A stretch of DNA of 64,000 nt, from contig NZ_ATUK01000012.1 in assembly GCF_000420165.1 (NCBI RefSeq), positions 267,871 through 331,870 on the forward strand, given 5' to 3'. Every line of letters begins with the position of its first letter. The stretch's first letter is position 1. The position numbers were made by a program, and so were the translations under genes. This DNA is from Thioalkalivibrio sp. AKL19 (GTDB lineage Bacteria > Pseudomonadota > Gammaproteobacteria > Ectothiorhodospirales > Ectothiorhodospiraceae). A model generated the notes under the pieces. The model was not told where the DNA came from. It ran no database searches and saw only the letters and a list, made by a program, of their open reading frames with translations. Positions 18,013 to 28,282 of the stretch are shown piece by piece.

Positions 18013-20265
18013 ATGAGCCACCGGCCCGCAAGCCCCGTGCCGCGCCGTCGCCCGATCGCGCGGCAGGCCGCGGTGGGCCTTGGCCTGGTGACGGCCAGCC
18101 TGGCCCCAGTGACCGTGCCCGCTGACGACCGCCCGTCGGGATGCGAGTTCGCCCCGGGGGTTGAATGGCCCGAGCTGCGCACCCTCGAGGACGGCCTGAC
18201 CGAAATTGACGCGGATTACGTCCGTCGGGAAGGCGAACGCGTCTCGGCCTCGGGCGATGTCCAGCTGTTCGAGGCGGGCCAGCGGGTGGATGCCGAATTC
18301 CTGGAATACGACCGCGCCTCCGGCACCGCCCGCACCGAGGGCGACACCCGGCTGTTCGACGGCGACCTGCTGCTGCACACCGAGGGCGGCGAGTACCGCC
18401 TGGACGCGGAGACCGGCGAATTCCGCAGGATCGACTTCCTGGTGCAGTCCATCCCGGCCCGGGGCAGCGCCGCGCTGGGCGTCCAGCAGGCCCCGCACCT
18501 CCACGACTTCGAGGATGCGGAATACACCACCTGCCCGGTCGGCAACGACTCCTGGTGGCTGCGCACCCGCGACCTGGAGCTGAATCGCGAGACCGGCGTC
18601 GGCGTGGCCCGCAACGCGACCATCCGCTTCAAGGGCGTACCCATCGCCTACACCCCGTATATCAACTTTCCGCTGGACGACCGCCGCAAGAGCGGCTTCC
18701 TGCTACCCAGTGCGGGCACCGGCGGGCGCACCGGGTTCGATCTCGCGACGCCCTGGTACTGGAATATCGCGCCCAACTACGATGCCACCTTCACCCCGCG
18801 CATCATGGCCGACCGCGGCGTGATGCTCGGCGCCGAATTCCGCTATCTGCAACCCCGGCACAATGGCGTGCTCGACGTGCGCTACCTGCCGGATGACCGC
18901 GAGACCGGGGAGGACCGGCACTTCGCCCAGTGGCGCCACCAGACCCGGATCACCTCCAACCTGAACCTGCGCCTCGACGTCGCGGATGTCTCCGATCGGG
19001 AATACTTCTTCGATTTCGGCAACTCCGACCGCTACGCCGGTTCCACGCCCTATCTGCGGCGCTCCGCCGACCTGACCTGGAACCAGCCGGCCTATCGCCT
19101 GCGCACGCGTATCGAGGACTACCAGATCGTCGACCCCGAGCTGAGTGCCGCCGGCGAGCCCTACCAGCGCCTGCCGCAGATCACGCTGGAAGCCGGGGAA
19201 TACCTGGGCCACGGCCTCTCCTGGGACCTCGACACCGAACTGGTGCGCTTCGAGCGCAGTGAAGATCAGTCCGGGCGCCCGCTGGGCACTCGGCTCGACC
19301 TGAACCCCGAGGTGCGCTGGCGCCATGACACCGGCGGCTTCTTCTTCGAGCCTGCCGTGGGCATCCGTCACACCCGCTACGAACTGGACCGCCGCGGCCA
19401 GGACAACCGTCCCGAATCGATCAACCGCACTGTGCCTCGTGCCTCCATCGACACCGGGCTGATCTTCGAGCGCCCGATGGCCAACGGCCGGCGCCTGCAG
19501 ACCCTGGAACCGCGCATCTTCTACGGCTACGTGCCCTACCGGGACCAGGACGCCATCCCGATCTTCGATACCGGCGAGGCCGACTTCAGCTTCGACAACC
19601 TGTTCAGCCTGGACCGCTTTGTCGGCGCCGACCGGGTGGGCGACACCCACCAGGTCACCACCGCCCTGACCACACGCATCTTCGACCAGCAGACCGGCCG
19701 CGAACGCCTGAGCCTGTCCGCCGGTCAGATCCACTATCTCGAAGACCGCGAGGTCCGCCGGCGCCCGGGAGAGGACCCACTATCCGAGTCACGCTCCGAT
19801 CTCGCGCTGGAAGGCCGGGTCCGCATCGGCGATGCCTGGGACGGCCGCGGATCCATCCTGTACAACCAGGATGCCGGCGAGACCACTCTGGCGGCGGTCT
19901 CGGTCGGCTACAGCCCGCGCGAACGCGCCCGGATCAACGTCGGCTACCGCCAGCGCGAGGCCGGCGCCCGCTCCATCGACCAGACCGATGTCTCCGTGAT
20001 GTGGCCGGTCACCGAGCGCATCGACGCCATCGGGCGCTGGAACTACAGCCTGCAAGAGGAACGCGATCTCGAACTTCTGGCCGGGCTTCAGTATCGTAGT
20101 TGCTGCTATGGTATCCGTGTGGTTGCGCGCCGCGCGTACTCCTTCGATGAGACCTACGACAACTCGATCTACTTCCAACTCACGCTGGACGGCCTGGCAC
20201 GGTTCGATTCCGGCGTGGATTCGCTATTGCGCGAGGGTATTGCCGGATATGACGCACGTCCCTGA
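18013..20265 (+). CDS. lptD: LPS-assembly outer-membrane protein LptD
   Basis: Outer-membrane beta-barrel that inserts lipopolysaccharide with LptE. The 750-residue protein has an N-terminal export signal, an OstA/LptA-like jellyroll (ITEIDADYVRREGERVSASGDVQLF), then a large barrel domain (TPYINFPLDDRRKSGFLLP is a family hallmark). Cysteines at CEFAPG near the N-terminus, TTCPVG, and the pair in RSCCYGIRVV near the C-terminus fit the inter-domain disulfides. Its end overlaps the surA start. Confidence 0.95.
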   Translation: MSHRPASPVPRRRPIARQAAVGLGLVTASLAPVTVPADDRPSGCEFAPGVEWPELRTLEDGLTEIDADYVRREGERVSASGDVQLFEAGQRVDAEFLEYDRASGTARTEGDTRLFDGDLLLHTEGGEYRLDAETGEFRRIDFLVQSIPARGSAALGVQQAPHLHDFEDAEYTTCPVGNDSWWLRTRDLELNRETGVGVARNATIRFKGVPIAYTPYINFPLDDRRKSGFLLPSAGTGGRTGFDLATPWYWNIAPNYDATFTPRIMADRGVMLGAEFRYLQPRHNGVLDVRYLPDDRETGEDRHFAQWRHQTRITSNLNLRLDVADVSDREYFFDFGNSDRYAGSTPYLRRSADLTWNQPAYRLRTRIEDYQIVDPELSAAGEPYQRLPQITLEAGEYLGHGLSWDLDTELVRFERSEDQSGRPLGTRLDLNPEVRWRHDTGGFFFEPAVGIRHTRYELDRRGQDNRPESINRTVPRASIDTGLIFERPMANGRRLQTLEPRIFYGYVPYRDQDAIPIFDTGEADFSFDNLFSLDRFVGADRVGDTHQVTTALTTRIFDQQTGRERLSLSAGQIHYLEDREVRRRPGEDPLSESRSDLALEGRVRIGDAWDGRGSILYNQDAGETTLAAVSVGYSPRERARINVGYRQREAGARSIDQTDVSVMWPVTERIDAIGRWNYSLQEERDLELLAGLQYRSCCYGIRVVARRAYSFDETYDNSIYFQLTLDGLARFDSGVDSLLREGIAGYDARP

Positions 20266-21688
20266 ACAACGCCGCCGCGGCGGGGTCCGCGCCCTGCTGC
20301 TGCTGGCCGCCCTGGTCTACGGCCTCGGCCTGCCGGCGATGGCCCAGACGACCGGGCCCGCGGCCGGCGACCTCTCGCAGGGCGCGGTCGAGGCCCCGGT
20401 CACCCCCGGAGCTGCCCGCGACAGCGGCGCCCCGGCCGCCCCCATCACCCCCGAGGGCGACCGTTTCACCGACCGCATCCTGGCCGTAGTGGGCGACGAT
20501 GTGATCACCCAGCGCGAGCTGGTGGAACGCATGAACCTGGTCGCTCAGCAGATGGTCGAGCGCGGCAACCGCCCCCCGGACCAGGACACCCTGGCACGCC
20601 AGGTGATGGAGCGCCTGATCGTCGAGCGCGTGCAGCTGCAGGAGGCCGAGCGCGTCGGCGTCAACATCGACGAGATGACCCTGAACCGCGCGATGGAGAA
20701 TATCGCCCGCGAAAACCGCATGACGCTGCCGCAACTGCGCCGGGCGCTGATGCAGGACGGGGTGGACTTCAACGCCTTTCGCGAACAGATCCGCCACGAA
20801 CTGACCGTCAACCAGCTGCAGCGCCGCCAGGTCGATCAGCGCATCCGCGTCTCCGACCAGGAGATCGCCGACCTGATCACCTCCGAGAGCGGTGCCATTG
20901 ACCGCGGGGTGCGCTATCGCATCGCGCAGATCATGGTCGCCCTGCCGCAAGGAGCCGACGCCCGGCAGATCGCCGAGGCACGCGAGAAGGCCGAATCGCT
21001 GCGCGAGCGTGTGCGCGAGGGCGAGGACTTCGCCACCGTCGCGGTCAGTGAATCCGAAGGGCCACATGCCCTGGAGGGCGGCGATCTCGGCTGGCGCTCG
21101 GCGGGCGAGATCCCCACCGTGTTCGCGCGCGAAGCCGTGCTGATGCGTACCGGCGAGGTCAGTGACGTCCTGCGCTCGCCCAGCGGCTTCCACATCATGA
21201 AGCTGCTGGACCGCGAGGGCGGTGACCAGACCCGCGTGCAGCAGACCCGCGTGCGCCACATCCTGATCAGTCCGGACCAGGTCCGCAGCGACGAGGACGC
21301 CCGCCGCCAGGCCCAGTCCCTGTACAACCGCATCCGCGAGGGCGCGAGCTTCGAGGACCTGGCACGCGCCAACTCGGATGACCCCGGATCGGCCGCCCAG
21401 GGCGGCACCCTCGGCTGGGTCAGCCCGGGCGAACTGGTGCCCGGCTTCGAGGAGGCCATGGACGCCCTGGAACCGGGCGTGGTGAGCGAACCGGTGGAGA
21501 GCCAGTTCGGCTGGCACATCATCGAGGTCCTGGAGCGCCGCGAGGTCGACACCTCGCGCGAGCAGATCCGGGCCCGTGCCCGCGAGATCCTGCAAAACCG
21601 CAAGCGCGAGGAAGAACTCGAGTTGTGGCTGCGCCGCCTGCGGGACGAGGCCTATGTCGAATACCGGGTCGACGGCTTCGGCTCCTGA
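20249..21688 (+). CDS. surA: periplasmic chaperone / peptidyl-prolyl isomerase SurA
   Basis: Chaperone for outer-membrane proteins including LptD, 479 residues. Signal peptide (ALLLLAALVYGLGLPAMAQ), SurA N-terminal domain (DRILAVVGDDVITQRELVERM), and two parvulin domains, the first around VRYRIAQIMVALPQG and the second around TRVRHILISPDQ with GGTLGWVSPGELVPGFEEA. The insert between signal and domain is longer than usual and rich in Gly/Ala/Pro. The ATG at 20249 overlaps the lptD end by 17 bases. Confidence 0.95.
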   Translation: MTHVPEQRRRGGVRALLLLAALVYGLGLPAMAQTTGPAAGDLSQGAVEAPVTPGAARDSGAPAAPITPEGDRFTDRILAVVGDDVITQRELVERMNLVAQQMVERGNRPPDQDTLARQVMERLIVERVQLQEAERVGVNIDEMTLNRAMENIARENRMTLPQLRRALMQDGVDFNAFREQIRHELTVNQLQRRQVDQRIRVSDQEIADLITSESGAIDRGVRYRIAQIMVALPQGADARQIAEAREKAESLRERVREGEDFATVAVSESEGPHALEGGDLGWRSAGEIPTVFAREAVLMRTGEVSDVLRSPSGFHIMKLLDREGGDQTRVQQTRVRHILISPDQVRSDEDARRQAQSLYNRIREGASFEDLARANSDDPGSAAQGGTLGWVSPGELVPGFEEAMDALEPGVVSEPVESQFGWHIIEVLERREVDTSREQIRARAREILQNRKREEELELWLRRLRDEAYVEYRVDGFGS

Positions 21689-22712
21689 TCCGCGCGGGGC
21701 CCCTCCGGTCCCGCGCCTGGCCCTGACCGCCGGCGACCCGGCCGGGATCGGGCCGGACCTGCTGATTGCCATGGCCCGGCAGCGCGGCCAGGCTCAGCGT
21801 GTCGCGATCGCCGATCCCGGCGTCCTGGAGGCCCGTGCCCGCCAGCTCGGCGAGCCCCTGCGCCTGGTGCACTTCGATCCGGAACGCCCACGCGAGGTCA
21901 CCCCGGCCCACACCCTCGAGATCCTGCCCGTGCCAGTGGCCCGCCCGGTGGTCGCCGGAACCCTGGACCCGGCCAACGCCGAACACGTGCTGGCCCTGCT
22001 CGCCACGGCCGCCGACGGCTGCCTGGACGGACGCTTCGAGGCGATCGTCACCGGGCCGGTCCACAAGGGCGTAATCAATCGTGCCGGGATTACCTTCAGC
22101 GGGCACACCGAGTGGCTGGCCGAACGCGCCGGGGCCCCGATGCCAGTGATGATGCTGGCGACCGAGACCCTCCGGGTCGCGCTGGTGACCACCCACCTGC
22201 CGCTGCGCGCGGTCCCCGATGCCATCACCGCCGAACGCCTGGAGACCGTAACCCGCGTCCTGCACCACGACCTGCGGCGCGACTTCGGCATCGAGGAACC
22301 CGTGATCGCGGTCTGCGGCCTGAACCCGCACGCCGGCGAGGATGGCGTGCTCGGACGCGAGGAAATCGAGATCATCACCCCTACCCTGGACCGCCTGCGG
22401 GATACCGGCATGCAACTGCGCGGCCCCCTCCCGGCCGACACTGCGTTCACCCCGCGCGCCCTGGAGGGCGTCGATGCCGTGCTCGCCATGTATCACGACC
22501 AGGGGCTCCCGGTCCTCAAGCACTCCGGTTTCGGCGGCGCCATCAACGTCACCCTGGGCCTGCCCTTCATCCGCACATCGGTGGACCACGGCACCGCGCT
22601 GGACCTGGCCGGCACCGGGCGCGCCGAGGTCGGCAGCTTCCAGGCCGCCGAACGCCTGGCCGAAACCCTCGCGGCCCGCGCCGCCGCCCGCCGGAGCACC
22701 ACCAGGGCATGA
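21654..22712 (+). CDS. pdxA: 4-hydroxythreonine-4-phosphate dehydrogenase
   Basis: NAD-dependent enzyme of pyridoxal phosphate synthesis. The 352-residue product has TAGDPAGIGPDL at the N-terminus and the three metal-ligand histidines in SGHTEWLAE, TTHLPLR and YHDQGLPVLK, and ends with the GTALDLAGTGRA block. The ATG at 21654 is inside the last 35 bases of surA; no better start precedes the conserved domain. Coupled by ATGA to rsmA. Confidence 0.95.
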   Translation: MSNTGSTASAPDPRGAPPVPRLALTAGDPAGIGPDLLIAMARQRGQAQRVAIADPGVLEARARQLGEPLRLVHFDPERPREVTPAHTLEILPVPVARPVVAGTLDPANAEHVLALLATAADGCLDGRFEAIVTGPVHKGVINRAGITFSGHTEWLAERAGAPMPVMMLATETLRVALVTTHLPLRAVPDAITAERLETVTRVLHHDLRRDFGIEEPVIAVCGLNPHAGEDGVLGREEIEIITPTLDRLRDTGMQLRGPLPADTAFTPRALEGVDAVLAMYHDQGLPVLKHSGFGGAINVTLGLPFIRTSVDHGTALDLAGTGRAEVGSFQAAERLAETLAARAAARRSTTRA

Positions 22713-23512
22713 CCCGCATCAAGACCTCGTCGCCGATCCGCAAGCGCTTCGGCCAGAACTTCCTCCACGACGCCAGCATCCTCGGTCGCATCGTCGCGGC
22801 CATCGACCCGCAACCGGGCGACGCCGTGCTGGAAATTGGCCCCGGCCGGGGCGCCCTGACCGCTGCCCTGCTGGAACGCCTCGACCACCTCGTCGCCGTG
22901 GAGATCGACCGCGACCTCGCAGCCGGCCTGCGTGCGGGTTTCCCGCCCGAACGCCTGGAACTGCACGTGGGGGACGCCCTGGACATGCATCTGACCGAGC
23001 TCGGCACGCTGCCCGAACGGGGCTGGCGCGTGGTCGGCAACCTGCCCTACAACATCTCCACCCCGCTGATGTTCCACCTGCTGGAGCAGGTCGGCGCGAT
23101 CCGCGACATGCACTTCCTGCTGCAACGCGAGGTGGTGGAACGCATGACCGCCGCCCCCGGCAGCAAGCGCTACGGACGCCTGACCGTGATGCTGGCTGCC
23201 CGCGCCTCGGCGACCGCCCTGTTCACCGTACCCCCCGGGGCCTTCCACCCCCCGCCCAAGGTCTACTCCAGCGTGGTGCGCATCACGCCCCTGGCCGAGC
23301 CACGGGTCGCGCCCGCGCTGTACCCGACCTTCGCCCGGGTGGTGAACCAGGCGTTCTCCAGCCGCCGCAAGACGCTACGCCGCGGACTCTCCGGCCTGGC
23401 GGCGATCGCCGATCTCGAGGCCGCCGGCCTGGATCCGGGAGAACGCCCCGAGAACATCGACATCGGCGGGTTCGAGGCCCTGGCCCGACGCCTCCACGAC
23501 GCCGTCGGCTGA
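22709..23512 (+). CDS. rsmA: 16S rRNA dimethyladenosine transferase
   Basis: KsgA/RsmA methylates two adjacent adenosines near the 3' end of 16S rRNA during 30S assembly. The 267-residue protein shows KRFGQNFLHD at the start, the SAM-binding LEIGPGRGALT, and the catalytic NLPYNIST. The start overlaps the pdxA stop. Gene order surA-pdxA-rsmA-apaG-apaH is conserved in gammaproteobacteria, but here glk is inserted between rsmA and apaG. Confidence 0.97.
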   Translation: MTRIKTSSPIRKRFGQNFLHDASILGRIVAAIDPQPGDAVLEIGPGRGALTAALLERLDHLVAVEIDRDLAAGLRAGFPPERLELHVGDALDMHLTELGTLPERGWRVVGNLPYNISTPLMFHLLEQVGAIRDMHFLLQREVVERMTAAPGSKRYGRLTVMLAARASATALFTVPPGAFHPPPKVYSSVVRITPLAEPRVAPALYPTFARVVNQAFSSRRKTLRRGLSGLAAIADLEAAGLDPGERPENIDIGGFEALARRLHDAVG

Positions 23513-23546
23513 ACAGTCGGCGCCCACGATCCGCTACCATGCACCC

Positions 23547-24524
23547 ATGGACCTGATCGTTGCCGATGTCGGCGGGACCAACACCCGCGTTGCCCGCGCC
23601 CGCCGCGACGCGGACGGCTGGTCGTTGCACGAGATCCAGCGCTACCCCAGTCGCGAACACCCCGACCTCGCCAGCATCCTCGAATACTGGCGCCAAGAGC
23701 AGGCCACGGTGGATACCTTCGCCGCGGCCGGCCTAGCGGTCGCCGGCCCCGCGCATCACGGCCGGGCCCGCGTCACCAACCTGACCTGGCCACCACTGGA
23801 CGCGGCCGCCCTGGGCGAGCGCCTGGACATGCCGGTCACCCTGCTGAACGACTTTGCCGCCATCGGCGCCAGCCTCGACGCGCTGCAACCCGGGGACACC
23901 GCGACCCTGCAGGAGGCCACCCCCGACCCGGCCGGGCTGCGCCTGGTCGCGGGGGCCGGAACCGGCCTGGGCACCTGCCTGGTGGGGCCGCCCGGTACCG
24001 CCACCATCTACCCCGGGGAGGGCGGGCATGCCCGATTTTCGCCCAGCGGGCAGGAAGAGGCCGCGCTGGGCGACTTCGTGGCCCGCGAACTGGGATACTG
24101 CACCCGCGAGCACCTGCTGAGCGGGCGCGGGATCGCCCGCATCGGACGTTTCGAACTCGACCGGCAACCCGACCCGGACCTGGAGCAGGCCCTGGCCACC
24201 CCGGACCCGGCCGCCGCCATCGGCGACCTGGCGCAGGCGGGAAACCCCGCCGCCGGGACCGTGATCGACCGCTTCGTGAGCCTCTATGCCGGTCAACTGG
24301 CCGACATGGCCCTGACCGCGCTCCCCACCGGCGGGGTCTATCTGTCCGGCGGCATCGCCCCGCGCTGGGTCGACACCTTTCGCGGGCCCCACTTTCGCAG
24401 CGCCTTTCGCAATCGCCCACCGATGACCCACCTGCTTGAGCAATTGCCCGTGGCCCTTATCATGCATCCCGAACCGGGCCTGCTCGGCGCAGCCGTCTGC
24501 GCGAGTCGGTCCGTGAAACCCTGA
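23547..24524 (+). CDS. glk: glucokinase
   Basis: ATP-dependent glucokinase of the ROK-unrelated Glk family, 325 residues. The phosphate-1 motif is ADVGGTNTR, the sugar-binding segment is LLNDFAAIG, AGAGTGLGTCLV is the phosphate-2/adenosine region, and GEGGHARFSP lies in the substrate loop. It is placed inside the rsmA-apaG-apaH cluster, which is unusual but lies in the same direction. Start is the ATG at 23547; the ATG at 23539 is out of frame. Confidence 0.92.
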   Translation: MDLIVADVGGTNTRVARARRDADGWSLHEIQRYPSREHPDLASILEYWRQEQATVDTFAAAGLAVAGPAHHGRARVTNLTWPPLDAAALGERLDMPVTLLNDFAAIGASLDALQPGDTATLQEATPDPAGLRLVAGAGTGLGTCLVGPPGTATIYPGEGGHARFSPSGQEEAALGDFVARELGYCTREHLLSGRGIARIGRFELDRQPDPDLEQALATPDPAAAIGDLAQAGNPAAGTVIDRFVSLYAGQLADMALTALPTGGVYLSGGIAPRWVDTFRGPHFRSAFRNRPPMTHLLEQLPVALIMHPEPGLLGAAVCASRSVKP

Positions 24525-24581
24525 GCCGGGGCTGCCCCGCGCACAGGCGTTTCCCGCTCACGAACCTGGAGCCACAACCGC

Positions 24582-24980
24582 ATGAACCAGCCCCAAGAGC
24601 ACGACGCCGAAGACCACACCATCGAGATCGAGGTCTCCACTGCCTATGTGGAAGACCAGTCCGAACCCGATGACGACCGCTATGTCTTCGCCTATCACGT
24701 GGTGATCCGCAACGCGGGGGCGCTGACCGTGCAGTTGCTCAACCGCCACTGGATCATCCGCGACGGCCGTGACCAGACCCAGGAGGTCCGCGGCGAGGGC
24801 GTGGTCGGCGAGCAGCCGAGCATCGAACCCGGGGACAGCTTCGAATACACCAGTGGCACGGTGATCGAGACCCCCGTGGGCACCATGGAGGGCTCCTACG
24901 GCATGCGCGACGAACGCGGCAACACCTTCGATGCGCCGATCCCGCCGTTCACCCTCTCCGTCCCGCGCACCCTGCACTAG
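24582..24980 (+). CDS. apaG: ApaG (CorD) protein
   Basis: A 132-residue immunoglobulin-like protein associated with magnesium/cobalt homeostasis and encoded beside apaH. Hallmarks are YVFAYHVVIRN, LNRHWIIRDG, GVVGEQPSIEPG and GTMEGSYGM. The last gap to apaH is 14 bases, so the two are co-transcribed. Confidence 0.95.
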   Translation: MNQPQEHDAEDHTIEIEVSTAYVEDQSEPDDDRYVFAYHVVIRNAGALTVQLLNRHWIIRDGRDQTQEVRGEGVVGEQPSIEPGDSFEYTSGTVIETPVGTMEGSYGMRDERGNTFDAPIPPFTLSVPRTLH

Positions 24981-24994
24981 GCTCGGCCGACACG

Positions 24995-25828
24995 ATGGCA
25001 CTGTACGCAGTGGGTGATCTCCAGGGCTGCCGGGATCCGCTGGACCGGCTCCTCGAGGAGGTGCGGTTCGACCCGGCCGGGGATCACCTATGGCTGGTTG
25101 GGGACCTGGTCAACCGTGGGCCGGACTCGCTGGGCTGCCTGCGCCGGGTCATGGACCTGGGCGATGCCGCCACGACGGTCCTCGGCAACCACGACCTCCA
25201 CCTGCTCGCCACCGCACAGGGTGTCCGCACGCCCGGCGGCAAGGACACCCTGCGCCCCGTGCTGGACGCCCCGGACGCCGCCGAGGTGCTGGACTGGCTG
25301 GCGCGGCGCCCACTGCTGCATTCCGACGCGGCCAGCGGCTGGACAATGGTGCATGCCGGATTGCCGCCGGCCTGGGACGTGGATGCCGCACACGCCGAAG
25401 CGCGACGGGTAGAGGCCGAGTTAAGCGACCCGGGACGCCGGCACGCGTTCCTGGAGGTGATGTTCGGCAACGAACCGGCGCAGTGGAACCCCGATCTCGA
25501 CGGCTATGACCGCCTGCGTTATACCGTCAACGCCTTGACCCGCATGCGCTACCTCACCCAGGAAGGGGCCCTGGAGTTCACCGGCAACGGCCCACCCGAG
25601 GAGGCGCCTCCCGGCCTTACGCCCTGGTTCCGGATGCCGGGCCGCGCGGCCGCCGGGCATCCGATCGTGTTCGGCCACTGGGCGGCGCTCGGGCATCGGG
25701 TGGGGGCGGACTGGCTGGCCCTGGACAGTGGCTGCGTCTGGGGCAACTGCCTGACGCTTGCCCGCCTGGATGACTCCGACGGCGATCCGACGCGCGTCAC
25801 CACCTGGCAGGCACCCTGCCCCGCCTGA
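24995..25828 (+). CDS. apaH: symmetrical bis(5'-nucleosyl)-tetraphosphatase
   Basis: Hydrolyses Ap4A to two ADP; a phosphoprotein-phosphatase-fold metalloenzyme of 277 residues. Metal motifs GDLQGC, GDLVNRGPDS and GNHDLH appear in order within the first 70 residues, followed by MVHAGLPPAW and FGHWAALG. It is the last gene of the lptD-to-apaH run; the inverted copy of the structured repeat begins about 50 bases after its stop. Confidence 0.96.
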   Translation: MALYAVGDLQGCRDPLDRLLEEVRFDPAGDHLWLVGDLVNRGPDSLGCLRRVMDLGDAATTVLGNHDLHLLATAQGVRTPGGKDTLRPVLDAPDAAEVLDWLARRPLLHSDAASGWTMVHAGLPPAWDVDAAHAEARRVEAELSDPGRRHAFLEVMFGNEPAQWNPDLDGYDRLRYTVNALTRMRYLTQEGALEFTGNGPPEEAPPGLTPWFRMPGRAAAGHPIVFGHWAALGHRVGADWLALDSGCVWGNCLTLARLDDSDGDPTRVTTWQAPCPA

Positions 25829-25876
25829 TCCACCCGCTACCGCACACCACCTTCCGGGCACCCGCCTTCCATCCGG

Positions 25877-26640
25877 CCGCCTGCCTGGTTGTGGCTGGCC
25901 ATAGTTCGTCCTTCGGTGTTTACGGTGCTTCTGTCCGGCCGCCTGCCAGGCGCTCTCTCGCGAGCGCACCGCGAGGTACTTCTTTGCTCGTGCAAAGAAG
26001 TACCCAAGAAACACGCCCGACTGCCGCGACCCCGGCCCGCTGCGCGGGACGGGGTTTCCCTCGCTCCGAGGCTTTTCGCGGGCGGCGCTGAACTCGCTGC
26101 GCCTGCGGCTCCGCTCAGACATCCAGCGCCCCCGTTTCTGTTTTGAATCGTCCCGCGAAAAGCCTCTCCACTCGGCGCGACGACAACGGGGAGGTAGGTC
26201 CAAACAAGGGCTATCCCAGCGTTCTTGCCAATGGATGATGGCTAGGTCTTCGGACATCTCGGGCACGCTCGGCCTTTGGCCGTTGCGTGCCGCGCCCGCG
26301 TAGCGGGCGCCGGGGGCTTTCGGGCGGCAATGCCTCTGGTTAGGCGGAAGCGTAGGGATACGGTCGGTTTTGACCTTCCCCTCCCGTATGGAGCCCCTTG
26401 CGGAAGGGTTCTCGGGCCGGGAGAAGGCGCTGGATGTCTGAGCGAAGCGCAGCGTAGCGAGTTCAGCGCCGCCGGCCCGAGGGCCCTGGAGCAAGGTTCC
26501 CGGGCGAAATCCGGGTGCCCTTCTTTGGGTACTTTCTTGGGCAAGCAAGAAAGTACCTCGCGGCGCGCTGGCGAGTCAGCGCTCGGCAGGTGGCCGGAGG
26601 AAAGCACCGTAAACACCAGATGCCGAACCAGGGCCGGCCT
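25877..26640. repeat. structured ~760-bp intergenic repeat, copy 2 (inverted)
   Basis: Reverse-complement copy of the element at 7493-8250, filling the gap between apaH and ilvA. Half-units are in mirrored order. The nested stem GAGGCTTTTCGCGGG is at 26068-26082 with its complement at 26152-26166, here with about 20 extra bases in the loop. The CTCGGGCCGG stem is at 26411-26420 with its complement at 26472-26481. The long tract identical to copy 1 includes GGTACTTCTTTGC-type and CACTTTCTTG-type hairpins. Frames crossing it are artefacts of the symmetry. Differences between copies lie mainly in loops, which suggests that structure is retained. Confidence 0.88.
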
Positions 26641-26665
26641 CTCCCGGGAGGCGGGCGAGACGCGG

Positions 26666-28180
26666 TCAGCGAAGGAAGAGGGAGTAGGCCGGGTTGCTGG
26701 TCTCCTCGTGCCACGGATACCCAACCTCCTTCAGGAACTCGCGGAACCGGGCCCGATCCTCGGCCGGGATCTGCATGCCGACCAGAACGCGCCCGTAGGC
26801 CGCCCCGTGATTGCGGTAATGGAACAGGCTGATGTTCCAGGTCTGCCCCATGTGGGTCAGGAAGTTCAGCAGCGCCCCGGGACGCTCCGGAAACTCGAAG
26901 CGGTAGATCCGCTCGTTGCGGACCTCGCCTCCGTGACCGCCGACCATGTGCCGCAGGTGCAGCTTGGCGACCTCGTTCTCGGTCATGTCGAGGACCTCGT
27001 AGCCGGCGTCCTCCAGCGCCTCCAGGATCTCCTGGCGCTCGACATCGCCACCCTCGAGCTTGATCCCCGCAAACACATGCGCGCGCTCGTCGTCCGCATA
27101 GCGATAGTTGAACTCGGTGATGCCGCGCTTTCCGATGGCCTCACAGAACTGGCGAAAGCTCCCCGGGCGCTCGGGGATGGTCACGGCGAACAGGGCCTCT
27201 CGATGCTCGCCGATCTCGGCACGCTCGGCCACGTGGCGCAAGCGATCGAAGTTGATATTGGCCCCGCTGAGTACCGCCGCCAGGTTCGCGCCCTGCAGGC
27301 CCTCACGCTGGATGTACTGCTTCATGCCGGCGACCGCGAGGGCCCCGGCCGGCTCGGCCACCACGCGGGTATCGTCGAAGACATCCTTGATCGCCGCGCA
27401 GATGGAATCGGTATCCACCAGCAGGACCTCGTCGACCAGCTCGCGGCACAGGCGGAAGGTCTCCTTGCCGACCTGACGCACGGCCGCGCCGTCCGCGAAG
27501 ATACCGACCTGCTTGAGGTTGACCCGGCGGTTCTGCTGCAACGCCTTGTACATCGAAGGCGCATCATCCGGCTCCACGCCGATGACCTTGATCTCCGGAC
27601 GCAGGCGCTTGATGTAGGCCGCCATGCCGGCCGCCAGGCCACCACCCCCGATGCACACGAACACTGCGTCCAGTTCGCCCGGGTGCTGGCGCAGCAATTC
27701 CATCGCCACCGTGCCCTGCCCGGCGATCACGTCGGGGTCGTCGAACGGGTGGATGAACGTGTAGCCATGCTTCTGTTCCAGCTCGCGGGCGTGCGCGGCG
27801 GCCTCGTCGAAGGAGTCCCCGTGGAGCACGGCCTTACCGCCAAACCGGCGGACCGCGGCGATCTTGATCGACGGTGTGGTCACCGGCATCACGATCACCG
27901 CCTTGATGCCCAGATGGTTGGCCCCCAGCGCGACCCCCTGGGCATGGTTGCCGGCGGACGCCGCCACCACGCCCTTGGCACGCTGCTCCGGGGTCAGCTG
28001 GGCGATCTTGTTGTAGGCGCCGCGCAGCTTGAAGGAGAACACCGGCTGCAGGTCCTCGCGCTTGAGCCACAACGTGGATCCCAGACGCTGCGACAGGGTC
28101 GGCATCGGGTCCAGTGGCGTCTCGCGCGCCACGTCGTAGACGCGCGCCGTCAGGATCTTCTCTAGATAGGGGATTTTCAT
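26666..28180 (-). CDS. ilvA: biosynthetic threonine ammonia-lyase
   Basis: PLP enzyme converting threonine to 2-oxobutanoate, the committed step to isoleucine. The 504-residue long form has the Schiff-base lysine in [11 protein letters not shown] (K51), SAGNHAQG, the phosphate loop GGGGLAAG, and two ACT-like regulatory domains (~330-500; [15 protein letters not shown] and [15 protein letters not shown]). Two such domains imply isoleucine feedback control, as known for this class. Transcribed toward the repeat copy 2. Confidence 0.96.
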   Translation of the reverse strand: MKIPYLEKILTARVYDVARETPLDPMPTLSQRLGSTLWLKREDLQPVFSFKLRGAYNKIAQLTPEQRAKGVVAASAGNHAQGVALGANHLGIKAVIVMPVTTPSIKIAAVRRFGGKAVLHGDSFDEAAAHARELEQKHGYTFIHPFDDPDVIAGQGTVAMELLRQHPGELDAVFVCIGGGGLAAGMAAYIKRLRPEIKVIGVEPDDAPSMYKALQQNRRVNLKQVGIFADGAAVRQVGKETFRLCRELVDEVLLVDTDSICAAIKDVFDDTRVVAEPAGALAVAGMKQYIQREGLQGANLAAVLSGANINFDRLRHVAERAEIGEHREALFAVTIPERPGSFRQFCEAIGKRGITEFNYRYADDERAHVFAGIKLEGGDVERQEILEALEDAGYEVLDMTENEVAKLHLRHMVGGHGGEVRNERIYRFEFPERPGALLNFLTHMGQTWNISLFHYRNHGAAYGRVLVGMQIPAEDRARFREFLKEVGYPWHEETSNPAYSLFLR

Positions 28181-28282
28181 GGCGAAACCATAGCATGCGC
28201 GGGACTCACGGTTCCGCTTGTCCCGGGGGCGGAGCAGTGGGTATCCTCAATGGGTTATGGACCGTACATGCGAGAGACGTTG

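Noticed and set aside
20180..21772. 530-residue antisense open frame over surA
   Set aside because: Shadow of surA; no recognisable motif.
25889..26724. Open frames across the second structured repeat
   Set aside because: Same products as in the first copy read in mirror order; not genes.
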